Shown: in pieces, positions 1 through 11,414 of the stretch | Numbering within the stretch: position 1 is the first letter of the stretch | How the letters are laid out: each line of letters begins with the position of its first letter | Assembly: GCF_024586455.1 (NCBI RefSeq) | Contig: NW_026089624.1 | Location: 10,569,341-10,633,340, forward strand | Source: Bactrocera neohumeralis | Taxonomy: Eukaryota; Arthropoda; Insecta; Diptera; Tephritidae | Length of the DNA stretch: 64,000 nucleotides | Direction of reading: 5' to 3' | Position numbers and translations under genes: made by a program | The notes under the pieces: generated by a model | The model's input: the letters and a program-made list of their open reading frames with translations, nothing else | Database searches by the model: none | What the model was told of the DNA's origin: nothing

Positions 1-50
1 TTCGATATGATCCAAACATTCAATATAGCGCATCTGTTCAAATCGGTCAG

Positions 51-1966
51 ATGTCAGTAGTTTGTCAATATTGCAATGCAGTCAAATTTAAAAATGAACC
101 GCCAGGGTTATGTTGCGCCGGGGGAAAGGTTAAGTTGCCAGAATTGCTTCCACCACCACAGCCATTGTTCCAGATGCTTTACGGTGAATCTCCTCACTCG
201 AGCCATTTCTTAAAGCACACTAAAATGTACAACGATTGTTTTCAAATGACGTCGTTTGGCGGTGAAATTGTAAATGAACAAAACTAAAATCCAACGTTTA
301 AGGCATTTTTGCCAAACAATATTCGACAGAAACTTCAGAGCTTTCCTCCAATTATACAGGTTCATGGGCAAATTTTTCATCTCGCTGGATCGCTGTTGTC
401 GCATCCAGATCAAGAATACAAATATCTCCAAATTTACTTTCTGGGAGATTCACATCATGAAGTAAATCGGCGTTGTGCTATCTTCAATACAACGAAAAGA
501 GAAATAATCGAACAATTGCAGCAAATGTTACACGAACACAATGGCCTCATTAAACTGTTTACGGTTTCGTTGGAACGTATGCCAACAGATGATCATAGTG
601 TAATCATACAAGCGGACAAAAGACCAACAGGGACACATGAAAGACAATATAATGCACCTACAGTTAGCGAAATATCAGTTGTTGTTGTTGGAGAAAATTT
701 GCAGTCGCGTGACATTGTTATCAAACGTAGAAATCAAAACGCACTAAAACGGATAAGTGAGACACATCCGTCTTACGCAATGCAATATCCGCTCATGTTC
801 TGCCGTGGAGAAGACGGATATCACTTAGGATATATGATCCGGTGAATGGTTAGTAAAAAAAAAATTTTTGTTTGCTACTTCATATGGGTAATTTAAGCTT
901 TTAGGTGTCGAGACAAATAAAGTCAGTTCAATGAAGTTTTACGCATATCGAATGAAGATTCGCCAAAACTATGACAACCACTTACTGAGATATGGACGGT
1001 TATTTCAACATTATGCAGTTGACATGTACGTTAAAGTTGAGACAGAACGACTTAATTACATGCGATACAATCAGTCGAAGTTGCGATCTGAAGAGTATAT
1101 TCACTTAAGAGATGCGATGAATGGTGATGCGGATATTACAGATATTGGTCGACTCTATATTTTGCCATCGACATACATTGGCAGTCCTAGACACATGCAT
1201 GAGTACTCCCAGGATGCGATGACTTACGTGCGCAATTATGGACGGATGTTTGTTACATTTACTTGCAATCCAAAATGGCCAGACATTACGAATCTATTGC
1301 ATCCCGGTCAATCACCAAGCGATCGCCACGACGTTACAGCACGCGTGTTTAAACAAAAACTCAGATGTTTGATGGACTTTATTACGAAACAACTTGTATA
1401 TGGCACTGTTAGATGCTGGATGTACTAAGTGGAGTGGCAGAAGAGAGGTTTGCCCCACGCACACATTCTTCTTTGGATGGTGGAGAAAATTACACCTGAC
1501 CAAATTGATGACATCATTTCCACCGAAATTCCTGATGTTGAAATAGATCCAGAGCTGCACGAAGTGGTGATGGACAATATGGTTCATGGGCCATGTGTGA
1601 GAACACGATCCATCTTCGGTTGGTATGTCGGACAGTAAATGCAAAAAACGCTATTCCCGTGCTTTTATTTCGGAAACTCAAACTGGAAACGACATATACC
1701 CTCTCTATCGGCGTCGCTCACCCGCTGACAATGGCAGAACATTCATCACTCAATTGAAAGGAAAGAATTTCGTGGTTGATAACACATGGATCGTTCCATA
1801 TTCGCCAATTTTGTCTAAGGCATTCAAAACACATATAAATGTTGAGTATTGCAGTTCAATAAAATCAATTAAGTATGTTTGCAAATATGTCACCAAAGGA
1901 AGCGATATGGCGGTTATTGGTGTTGAACGAGATGAATTAGCAAATTTCAAATGGGCAGATATGTGA
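51..1966 (+). pseudogene. Helitron Rep region (Helitron-like N domain and HUH endonuclease), broken
   Basis: In the family this part nicks and joins single-stranded DNA ends during rolling-circle transposition. Visible pieces are a cysteine-bearing N-terminal segment (51-287), a second block (309-845), the Helitron-like N domain (931-1425), the HUH motif GLPHAHILLW (about 1447-1476), and the paired tyrosines in YVCKYVTKG (about 1873-1899), which are the expected catalytic tyrosines. Breaks are a frameshift near 287-330, a frameshift near 835 just before a probable 56-bp intron, an in-frame TAA at 1426-1428 immediately before the HUH block, and frameshifts near 1620 and 1950. The product cannot be made from this copy. 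Identity is firm from motif order; exact codon boundaries between frames are approximate. Confidence 0.88.
849..904 (+). other. Probable 56-bp intron in the Helitron ORF
   Basis: The stretch begins gttagt, ends cttttag and is AT-rich. Removing it joins the two Helitron coding blocks in phase, giving a continuous D-P-V-N-G-V-E-T-N-K run where relatives are collinear. This is an inference from frame continuity; there is no transcript evidence. Confidence 0.5.
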
Positions 1967-4210
1967 ACTGCAATGAAGCAATCTGGAGAATTTTTTCATT
2001 TGCAATTCATGAATGCCATCCTACTATTGTGCATCTGGCAGCTCATTTGGAGATTGGCCAGCGAGTTTATTTCAACGCAGAGAACATAGTACAGCGAACG
2101 GAAATACCACCAGCAATCACTTTAACAAGTTTCTTTGCATCTTGCGCCAGTGATCCGTTCGAGAGAACATTGCTTTACTCGGAGATGCCTCGGTATTATA
2201 CATGGAATGCATCGTCGAAGAAATGGTTGCACAGGAAGAAGGGCCATCCGGTAGATGGTTATCCAGGTGTTTTTTCAACTGATGCATTGGGAAGAATTTA
2301 CACAATCCATCCAAAGAACGATGATTGCTTTTACCTACGTTTGCTTTTGATTAATGTACGCGGTTCAACTTCATTTGAATCATTGAGGACTGTAGATGGT
2401 ACCATTTGTGCAACATTTCGAGAAGCATGTCAACAATTGCAATTGCTTGAACGCGACAGTCACTGGAATCAAACGCTAGCGGATGCAATAGCTTCTTCAC
2501 CAGCCACTGCAGTTCGTACACTTTTCGCTATTATAATTTCGATATGTCAGCCTTCAAACCCGCGTCTATTATGGGATACGTACAAAGAAGACATGGCAGA
2601 AGATATTTTGCATCGCCTGCGATTAGCGACGAGAAATGTCGACTTACAAATGAACGCTGACATCTACAATGAGGCATTAGTCCTTATTGAAGATTTATGT
2701 TTGCTTATGAGTGGAAAACTATTGATTGAAGTTCATATGCCGGCACCAAGTCGTCAAACAAGGGATTTAGTGAGTCGCGAATTGGAACGCGAGCGTGCTT
2801 ACGCTATAACTCACTTGCAACAACAAGTACAAACAAATGTTCCACTGTTGAATGAACAGCAAAGCAGTGCGTACAATCAGCTAATAAATGATGTAGATAG
2901 TGGAAACGGTGGCATATTTTTCCTCGATGCGCACGGCGGGACTGGCAAAACGTTAGGAACGTCTTTAATACTAGCAGCAATACGTGGTCAAGGTGGTATT
3001 GCATTAGCACTTGCATCTACCGGGATTGCTGCAACACTGTTAGAAGATGGAAGAATGGCACATTCAGCATTAAAGCTTCCATTAAACTTGCAAATACACG
3101 AAAGTCCTGTTTGCAATATTTCAAAGCAATCAGCAATGGCACAAGTTTTAAAAAATGTAAGTTAATCATATGGGATGAATGCACAATGGCCCACAAACGA
3201 TCATTAGAAGCACTCGACCGAACACTGAGAGATTTGCGCAACAATAATCGTTGCTTTGGAGGAGTGATGATATTGCTGTCGGGCGACTTAAGACAAACAC
3301 TTCTCCTGATTCCAAAATCAACAGCGGCGGATGAGCTAAACGCATGCCTGAAGTCATCGCATTTGTGGAGGTTTGTTAAAACCATTTCATTGACCATGAA
3401 TATGCGAGTTTTGCTGCAAAACGATAGAACTGCGGAGGTTTTTTCAAAAGAGCTGCTGCGAATCGGAAATGGACAAGTTCCGATAGATCCTTGCAGTGGA
3501 TTAATATCGATTCCAACTACGATTTTCCAATTCACATCTAATAAATATGAACTAATCAGTGTATATCCAAATATTGCTCAAAATTATGGTAACTACGATT
3601 GGTTAAGCACGCGCGCAATTTTAGCATCAAAAATATGGAAGTCAACGACTTGAATTGGACGATTCAAAATCAAATTCCGGGAGATCTGCGGTCATATAAA
3701 TCAATCGATCGCGTTGAAAATGAAGACGAGGTAGTAAATTACCCAGTGGAGTTCTTAAACTCCTTGATGCCGCCCGGAATGCCGCCTCATAATTTGCGTC
3801 TCAAAATTGGGTCTGTAATTATTATGCTACGGAATCTTCATGCTCCCAAACTGTGCAATGGTACTCGACTGATTGTGACCAAGCTAATGGACAATTTAAT
3901 AGTGGCAATCATTTTGAAAGGCCTGTTCAAGGGAGAGGAGTGCTTACTTCCCCGAATTCCATTAACTTAAACAGATTTGCCATTCCAATTCAGGCGTTTG
4001 CAGTTCCCAGTGAAACTTGCATTTGCGATGACAATAAACAAGTCACAAGAACAGTCGCTAGAAGTATGCGGCATAAATTTAGAAATGTCTTGCTTTTCAC
4101 ATGGCCAGCTCTATGTGGCGTGTTCCCGTGTTGGAAAACCTTCCTCATTGTTTATTTACGCCGCGGAACAGAAAACCAAAAATATCGTGTACCGTGCAGC
4201 CCTAAACTAA
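1951..4210 (+). pseudogene. Helitron Pif1-like helicase region, broken
   Basis: This is the C-terminal half of the Rep-helicase, expected to unwind the displaced strand. The longest open piece (1951-3165, 404 codons) ends with the Walker A motif GGTGKT (near 2938-2955). The next frame (3111-3653) holds the Walker B-like IIWDECTMA, which is WDEA in most relatives, and a downstream SGDLRQ motif. Later frames (3599-3970 and 3977-4210) carry the late helicase motifs, including MTINKSQ and LYVACSRV. At least three frameshifts separate these blocks. The order of motifs and continuity with the Rep region make a Pif1-type Helitron helicase the only likely identity. Confidence 0.88.
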
Positions 4211-5358
4211 ATATGTACTAAAATTATATATTTTCGAGACTCGATTAAAACTAATAAAATTGAATGAGAATAGTACAAACTTAATTTTATTAAATTGTCA
4301 ACAAATCCTGGACGCGATGTGTCAGCATTATTGACAAAAGTAGCATTTTTCAAGCAATTAAATTCAAAAAGCATTAATGTACCCTCGAAAAAAATGTTTA
4401 TCAGGCAGGTTCTGGCAATTCACTTCCGAGCAAAATTTGTAAAAATTTTGTCAAATTCGGTACAGAAGGTATTTTCCACAAAATTTCACTCGGAAGTAAA
4501 TTGCAGAACCTGCCTGTATATCATGTTTCTTTATTTAAATTTTTTATCAAAAACAGTTCAAAAAACTCAGCAATAATTTTTTCTTCACTATTTTTCAATA
4601 TTGGGAATGAAAAAATCTTAAGCGTTTTTAAGATTAAAATTAAACACGTCGGACTCACTGAGATGCGCAACTACGAGCTAATTGCCTGTGCTAAGTTCGA
4701 GTTTAAAAAATTCCGGTAAAAATTGAAAAGCGTGCGTTCGCGGGTTTTTTTTTTTTTTTTGCGGGCGAGGGGGTGGAAAATGCCTTCCGCATCGTCGGTG
4801 CTGTCGTCACAGCAGCGGTATGTGCCACTTGCAGGTCACTAAAAACCCCCCCTCTAAGGAACCGTCGCCCACCCTGGGACCGCGTTTGCAAAAACGTTCG
4901 CGGGTATAGTCTTTAATACAATAGCATTCTTTATTTCAACAGTTCGGCTATGTTCGTAAATGCATCATGACTTGCAGCATAAGCAACAGTAGCAACACTG
5001 CAAGTTTGACGTTTGATACTTCTTATACAATTTTTGACAATTTGCAGATACATTTGTTTGCATTTTTGAACGCGTATAGTACTAAAATGGAAATTTTGCT
5101 GCATCTAACACTAGACGAAATTTGTGAGCAAAGAAATGATAGATTTTCTTTAGAATTTAAGAAGAAGGTATTGAAGTCAAAAGAAAATTTGTAGGTACAA
5201 ATGTTTGTCTTTAAAAAGAAAAATACCTAAAAACAAATCATTTATTAAAACAATAAAGTCGTTCCCGAGGACATATTCAACCGTACTCTCAGCAATAACT
5301 GCGTCTCACGTACTTGATTTTCACTAAAAATTTAAATAATAATTTATACAATTATTAT
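4211..5358. other. Unassigned interval between Helitron and assembly gap
   Basis: No gene is supported here. It contains an imperfect inverted repeat (4402-4516) and a GC-rich island at about 4740-4905, with a poly-T tract, gcgggcgagggggtgg, and two copies of gttcgcggg (4736 and 4895). A small open frame (4967-5194) ending in a Lys/Glu-rich stretch is also present but I do not recognise it. The GC-rich piece may be Helitron 3' sequence, but no terminus could be identified. Confidence 0.4.
4402..4516. repeat. Imperfect inverted repeat with ~38-bp arms
   Basis: The left arm begins caggcaggttctg at 4402; the right arm ends cagaacctgcctg at 4516. The arms match over about 38 bases with a few mismatches and an AT-rich loop of similar size. 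It could be a small foldback or MITE, or a hairpin belonging to the adjacent Helitron end. No flanking duplication was resolved. Confidence 0.6.
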
Positions 5359-5458
5359 NNNNNNNNNNNNNNNNNNNNNNNNNNNNNNNNNNNNNNNNNN
5401 NNNNNNNNNNNNNNNNNNNNNNNNNNNNNNNNNNNNNNNNNNNNNNNNNNNNNNNNNN
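5359..5458. other. Assembly gap of 100 N
   Basis: Exactly 100 N, the conventional size for a gap of unknown length. It abuts one arm of an inverted repeat whose partner lies at about 7026-7090, so it probably hides the left terminus of the hAT-like element. Confidence 0.98.
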
Positions 5459-7351
5459 AATTTTCATGTGCTACAGCTCCCGCGTGTGTTTGTTGTTTTT
5501 TTTTTTTTGCTATTTTCTGCATAATATTTGAATTAATTGAATAATTCAAACAAAACAATGTTATGCAAATCATTTTGGCACTTGTTGCGTCAAGTGCCTT
5601 TGTAAATCTAAAATCAAATATTTTAAGAAATATATTAATAAAGTGAATTAGATAATAATTGAATAAATTATAAATTCTTTTTTATTATGTAAAATATTTA
5701 CCATTTTTATATTACCAAGAACATCATCTATTCCAAATGTATTACAATACTCAATTACTATGAATTTTCGAAATTAATTTTAACTACATATACTTTCCCC
5801 CTTTTTATATACATTAGGGTGTTTTTATTTTTTTGAATTATTAATTTTGTTCGGTCCCGTCACGAAATTTCCTTGGAAATACCACAAAACAAAAAATTCC
5901 CTGAAAATTTTAGCCTTACATATTAACTTAAATGTATTACAATACTCAATTACTATGAATTTCCGAAATTAATTTTTACTACATATACTTTCCCCCTTTT
6001 TATATACATTAGGGTGTTTTTATATTTTTGAATTATTAATTTTGTTCGGTCCCGTCACGAAATTTCCTTGGAAATACCACAAAACAAAAATTCCCTGAAA
6101 ATTTTAGCCTTACATATTAACATTAAGAACTGGACCGAGGCATGTAAAAATTTTCCATAGAAAATACACTACAATCTTGGTTTTTTATCTTTAAATTCCT
6201 ACAGATCAGAGGTATTCTATGGCATCGCTTTGACTTTAGACGCTGTAGCTCTTGTCAGTTATACAAAAAAATGCGAATTTCGTGGAAAAATCAGGTTTAG
6301 ATACCTCGCCTTTATCTTTTGGAATACACGTGGTTAATATTCATCTACTGATTACCAGTACCAGTTTTAATCCATTGCACTGCGTATTTTCAGTTCTATT
6401 CTACCATTCCCAATATTTAGTAATTTTATAATTTTTTAGGAAGAATCAGTTTGAAATTGTACGCATATACATACTTCAATGTATATTGCAAAGAATCGAA
6501 AAGATTTCTGTATATCTAAAATTATAATAAACCTTTTTATCAACACTCCAATTATTCCGTTTTATCTTTATGTTAGATATCGCGTTTGCGTCCTTGACCA
6601 ATAATCTAGCAAAGTATCCGCAGTGCCTTGACGATGAAAATTCCAATGCCATTTTTTGTTGTGATATTAAATATATCGGACGGGCTCGTCTTAAAAAAAA
6701 ACTACCTGGTTAAGAAGCAAAATCAGTATAACCTATATACTAAGCATGTTTGGAAATGAAAATTTTTACTTATTTCTTTCTATTTTTGAATTACTAAAAT
6801 TTTCAAATGACTCTTACATAAATTTTGAGCAAATGCTTATGATTTGAAATATAATTTTTGTATATATGAGCTGTATTGAAATTTAGTATAAAGAGATAAA
6901 ATGTATCCTATGTCCTTACCCTGCTTCTAAACTACCTCCTCACCAATTTTAAGCCAAAACGGTTCAGCCGTTCTTGAGTTATAAACGACTTTCTTTTATA
7001 CACCAACTTGTACCATACTTGTAAATGCCAGAAAATAGCAAAAAAAGAAAAAAAAAACAACAAACACATTCGGGAGCTGTAGCACATGAAAATTTTCATT
7101 TGCTCTGCTGTGCTACCGCTCCCAATTTTTTGCTACCGCTACGCCAGAGCATAGCGCAGAATTTAATTTTTGCTCCCGCTCCAGCTATAGTTTTTTACCT
7201 AACAAAACTCGGAGCAGAGTAGAGCACATACTTTACATTGTTATACTAAGGCTACGCTGTGGCTCCCAACAAAGTGAGAGCGGTAGCAAGAGTAAAATGA
7301 AATGCTACGAGAGTAGCGTAGTTTTTCAAACGCTGTTATAAACGTTCTCTG
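5459..7351. mobile_element. Non-autonomous hobo/Hermes-type hAT element, left end in gap
   Basis: The right end reads inward as CAGAGAACGTTT (complement of 7340-7351), the terminal pattern of hobo/Hermes hAT elements. The next eight bases, atatagac (7352-7359), fit the family's nTnnnnAn target-site pattern. Subterminal DNA (about 7090-7330) repeats short motifs such as gctaccgct, gctcccgct and gagcagag. The block at 7026-7090 is the reverse complement of 5459-5522, so the left terminus should mirror 7090-7351 inside the gap. No transposase coding is visible; the interior is AT-rich and holds a 195-bp tandem duplication. Confidence 0.7.
5735..6122. repeat. Two-copy tandem duplication, 195-bp period
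   Basis: Unit 1 starts aaatgtattacaatactc at 5735 and unit 2 starts with the same bases at 5930. The copies differ by only a few substitutions and small poly-A or poly-T indels, so the duplication is fairly recent. Confidence 0.92.
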
Positions 7352-8387
7352 ATATAGACACCGCGTTGCCAAATTTACGATATTTTATTTTTTGGAGATG
7401 TACTTTTTTCTATTAGTGGATTTCACCACAAAAAGAGGGGTACTCTTTTCTATTAGCGGATTTCACCAATTTCAATATTGGAGGAGGGTCGAAAATAGCA
7501 GAATTGAGCATTTTCAGTGATTAATCAGAAAAATGATGCTAATTTCAATGTTTAGAAATGTACGCTTACAGATTCGCATATTTACAATGCGCAAGCGACT
7601 ATGTATATAATTTATAGATATTCTCCATATATTTGATAACAAATCTCATTAGTATATAGGTATGTATGTATGTGCAATTTGATCTATTTAATGATAAATT
7701 CCATTAAATCTTTTGGAATTTATATTAAAGTCATATTTCCATTATTACCAAAATAAATATACATATGTAAATATACAAGTATATTGGGCATTAGAGGTTT
7801 TGATAACGTTTTGAAGACCAAGCCGGGACACATAATCGCATATGGATGTAATTATGTGTATATATAAACAGATTTTTAAAAACCATACCCGTAATGATAA
7901 ATATTTTTTTTTTTGATAAAATCCCGTTTTGATAAAATCTTAAAAGTCATATGCATATAATTATGTGTACATGTAAACAGATTTAAAAAAACCGTACGCA
8001 CAAAGTTCACATATTCACATATGTATGTAATTTTGTGTTCATGTAAACAAACTTGAAAGAATCATTCGCATAATGTTTGTAAATTTCTCTACACACAATT
8101 TTTTATGTAAATATACATATACACCTATTGTTTCATACATAAACTCCGTTGTCACGGACAACCAATGAGCTGTGCCGAAAAAAACGAATGGCCGCCGATT
8201 GTCACCGCTTCCCTTTGCCGCTGAAACAGCTTCGCCCACAAACCAGCATAAATATGTACATATGTTTATGCGTGAGCTTGCATACATATCGACGCAGCTG
8301 CGTAAAAATATTTGAGAATTACAAAATATTTTTCACATTCCTTGACAAATACAGTCAATAATGGTTATGTGCCACATTCAAAGATAC
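7352..8387. other. Unassigned AT-rich DNA
   Basis: No gene supported. There is a short near-direct repeat around ttttctattagyggatttcacca (about 7405-7475) and several atacatatgtatgt-type microsatellite patches. A less AT-rich stretch (about 8130-8250) has no recognisable coding pattern. Confidence 0.5.
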
Positions 8388-8392
8388 AGATA

Positions 8393-8924
8393 TGTTTATG
8401 CGACATCTGGTCGTGAGATATTTTGCTACGCCGCGCATATCATCCTCACAGCACTCATCACTCACAATACACACCCAACATACTAAAGGTCACATAACCC
8501 AATACAACACAACATGTCATCCACACAAACACAGCTACACATCATACCGACCACACTACACACCAACACTTCGCCGTTTTCACCACTCACAACCGATACA
8601 AAAGGAATGGTCACATCGGAATGAGCGCCTTTTTTCGTTTTACCCGTGACCGCTAAGGTTTTTCGCCATCAAGACGTTCGTCGACACATCGCTCTACAAG
8701 TTTAAAAATCATTAAGTTAAACCAAAGTGCTAGTGGAATTTGAACATTTGTTGTGAAAAGAAAAAAGAGAAAATAAATACAAAAACCATTCATTTGAAAG
8801 TGAAATACTTCTTTTCTTTATTTCAAAGAAAATTTGCTAACTAAAAAATCCCAGATGCAAGTGCAAGTGCAACAAGTGAGTATATCACCGACATCCGGGT
8901 GAACAAAAGGTTTGCAATTAAACA
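8393..8924 (+). repeat. BEL-1 5' LTR (532 bp)
   Basis: Nearly identical to 15739-16356 apart from an extra tandem block in the 3' copy. It starts TG and ends CA after tttgcaattaaa. A short repeat of gtgcaa units (about 8857-8875) precedes the end. Confidence 0.9.
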
Positions 8925-8926
8925 AA

Positions 8927-8944
8927 TGGTCCTTCGAGCCTCTT
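8927..8944 (+). promoter_or_regulatory. Candidate primer-binding site of BEL-1
   Basis: tggtccttcgagcctctt lies two bases after the LTR end and starts with TGG, as expected for pairing to a tRNA CCA end. The particular tRNA was not determined. Confidence 0.55.
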
Positions 8945-9025
8945 TGAAAGGCACCTAGAAAAAAAAAAAGAAAAATACAGAGTACAAGATACTCATACAT
9001 ACATATTAACAGTGAAAATAAATTA

Positions 9026-9175
9026 TAATAAACGGGCGCGAAACAAATTGAAACAAACTAACACAAAACTCACTAAAAACTAAAAGCGGGCGCGATTTTA
9101 TAATAAACGGGCGCGAAACCAACTGAAACAAAACTAACGCAAAACTCAGTAAAAACTAAAAGCGGGCGCGATTTA
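9026..9175. repeat. Two-copy 75-bp tandem repeat in BEL-1 leader
   Basis: taataaacgggcgcgaaac starts at 9026 and again at 9101. Each unit also contains agcgggcgcgat, giving four gggcgcg words in an otherwise AT-rich leader. Confidence 0.85.
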
Positions 9176-9361
9176 ATGAGAATAAATGGAAAAAAGAACA
9201 AAACATTAAGCACGGGAGAGGAATCCAGCAGGAAAGCAGAGAGAAGGAATGCTACATACAGCAATAACGCCGGAGCAAGGAAAAAAACTAAACTCAGAGG
9301 AGAAGGAATATTCCCATCAATAAGTATCTCACCCTCTGAAAGACCCTTGGCGGAAATTAAT
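9176..9361 (+). CDS. Candidate leader exon of BEL-1 (62 codons, basic)
   Basis: An ATG directly after the tandem repeat opens a Lys/Arg/Ser-rich frame with no known domain. At codon 62 the sequence reads AAT followed by gtgagt, a strong splice-donor match. Past that point the frame becomes hydrophobic and repetitive, as intronic translation would. It could be the first exon of the BEL-1 gag or of a spliced accessory product. No acceptor for gag was pinned down. This is a weak, inference-based call. Confidence 0.3.
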
Positions 9362-10172
9362 GTGAGTCCAGTCCAATTTATTTTTTTAAAAATTGAAGTT
9401 TTATGCACGCATGTATATACATATGTATGTATTTTTTTCTTTTAAGTAACAGTTAGTAATATTTCGGCATACAGTTACTTATAAAAAATTCTCAACTGTT
9501 CTTGATAATATATATATATATTATATATATACAGTAAGACGGTTCGGTATATATGTATGTATGTACCGAAATAACTGACCTGCCTATAAGCTTATTTTGT
9601 GTTTCCAAACAAAACACACCGCAATATAACTCAAAAAATAAAATTAAATTAAAATTTTACAAAGTCAAGTATACCAACTTGCAAGGATCGTGTACAACTA
9701 ATAAGCAAAGGCGAACAAAAAAAAAAAAAAGCGAAAAAAATATATATCTACATATACATATAAGAGAAATACATATATATATGTATATAGACCTTATCAA
9801 TATATATGTATAATAATAAGTGCAACACATGTGTGCATATATTTTAGGATTTTTTATTCTATTACACAAATATGTGTACATGCCTATGTAATTAAGTAAT
9901 CAAATGGTACATACATAAATTAAATAACGCCAAGGTTCAACGACCTGCCTTTTCGCTTTAATTCCTGTTTCCAAACACACCACAAAATAAAATACCAAAA
10001 AAAAAAAAAAACAACAACAAATTTCCTAAGTCAAGTATAACTTGCGATAATTCTTGCGATACCCCTTGGGCTAAAGAAACAAAAAAAAGCAACAAGCAGG
10101 ATCGCTTTAAACATAAGCAAAGGCAAAAGAGAGAACCACAAAAGGTAATAAGCGAAATTTATGTTTGTACAC

Positions 10173-10534
10173 CAGTGGTCGGCATGAGAGGATCTGTCAC
10201 TGTGTTGGTGAGCATGAAAAAACAGTAGCTCAGTGAGAAATTGGAATTAAATTTAAGCAAATTTTATAAATAATTATTAGTATAATGAAAATTAACAAAA
10301 TGTCTTTTAAGGATATATTCCCTATTATCTTTAAAAGACTTGGAACATAAAAGGCATTGCATGGCACCAAAGGCATTTAGAATCACAAAATATTTCTCGC
10401 AGGGCATATTTGGCTTTGCGCTATAGTCTTGCGTGATGTTAATTCGTTGCTGGCTCGACAACGACTGAACGACAGAGCGTAAACGCATGTGTGAAGTTAG
10501 TTTGCACAATTGTGCTAAGAAATGCCGACCACTG
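10173..10534 (-). mobile_element. 362-bp hAT-like element, copy A (inside BEL-1 leader)
   Basis: The terminal inverted repeat is CAGTGGTCGGCAT at 10173, with atgccgaccactg ending at 10534. The flanking 8-mers, ttgtacac and atgtaccc, match at six of eight positions, consistent with a decayed 8-bp hAT target duplication. It is the same length as copy B at 18058-18419 and in the opposite orientation. Confidence 0.85.
10264..10533 (-). CDS. BED-like zinc-finger ORF of hAT copy A
   Basis: The frame is open from the terminal inverted repeat inwards and ends at a stop at 10264-10266, about 90 codons within the element. It contains CLLC, then a KRHFVNFH segment, the C-x2-C...H-x5-H spacing of the BED/C2H2-type finger found at the N-terminus of many hAT transposases. 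No DDE or dimerisation domain follows, so only a DNA-binding piece could be encoded. The first Met inside the element is about 15 codons after the repeat, so the true start may be upstream or absent. Copy B encodes almost the same peptide. Confidence 0.5.
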   Translation of the reverse strand, partial: SGRHFLAQLCKLTSHMRLRSVVQSLSSQQRINITQDYSAKPNMPCEKYFVILNAFGAMQCLLCSKSFKDNREYILKRHFVNFHYTNNYL

Positions 10535-11414
10535 ATGTACCCATATTTACCTTTACATTTGCATGTCCCCCGCCGAAATTTATACCGCAATCACACTCAC
10601 CTTTATGCTCATGCTCTTTCCGTACTCAATGTCTCACTAAAGAGATCCTTATAAAAACAATTGATACATATGTATGTACTGAACTGGGAACAAATACTTA
10701 TAATCTTTCAATATAACACATTATACATATATAATTATTTTTCGCGCTCTCAGCGACCGGTTACCGATACATATATACATTTATGTGCATTTAGCATTTT
10801 TGCTATATTGGACATACGTTTATAAACATATATACAAATATATATACAACAATTGCAACAAAAGTTATAGAAAATATGCAAATAAATATACAAATATTCT
10901 TGCTTATTACGGCTGTCCTTTCGCGTTCTTAAAACAGATAAGATACAGAATATAAAAAACAAAACAAGAATACAAATTAACCACGAATGAAGCGAAGATA
11001 AATTAATTTGATACACGGTAAAAAAAAAAAAATAAAAATAAAAAATATTTAACAAAAACAATTACATACGAATACATACATATATGCATGAAACAAAGGA
11101 TTAATCGATTTATGCGGTGAATAAGCGTTCGCAAAGTCATAATCTATTTCATTTATAATATATTTACAAAAATTCTTTTTTCACACATTTTTTTCACAAT
11201 ACCAATCTTATAATTGTATTTCGAACGAAATATTGAAATATTTACAAACATTTTTTTACAAAAATTTTTAATAATTCCAATTTTACAATTCAACTTCAAA
11301 CGAAATATTTACAAAAAAATTGTTTATATATTTTGTCATAATACTACCAATTTTACAATTGTAGTATCTCAAACGAAACATTTTAAGCTCAAAGCTTCCA
11401 ATTCAATTTTATAA

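Larger units (their letters stand above)
1..4210 (+). mobile_element. Decayed autonomous Helitron (rolling-circle transposon), 5' end outside the window
   Basis: Fragments in several frames of one strand line up, in order, with a Helitron Rep-helicase protein: N-terminal Helitron-like domain, HUH nuclease, paired tyrosines and a Pif1-type helicase. The upstream terminus is cut by the window edge. I could not find a convincing 3' hairpin followed by CTRR after the last coding codon near 4210, so the right boundary given is only the end of coding similarity. Stops and frameshifts show that this copy no longer encodes the full protein. Confidence 0.9.
9362..11414. other. BEL-1 leader or intron, non-coding
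   Basis: AT-rich, with (ta)n and atacatatgtatgt microsatellites and several poly-A runs. Outside the hAT insertion at 10173-10534 I see no gene. Confidence 0.55.

Noticed and set aside
8392..8649. Thr/His-rich frame, repeated at 15738-15995
   Set aside because: It lies in the BEL-1 LTR; both copies are explained by the LTR repeat and contain no domain.
9510..9550. (TA)n run as a possible promoter
   Set aside because: A simple microsatellite inside the BEL-1 leader; no start or downstream gene supports a promoter.
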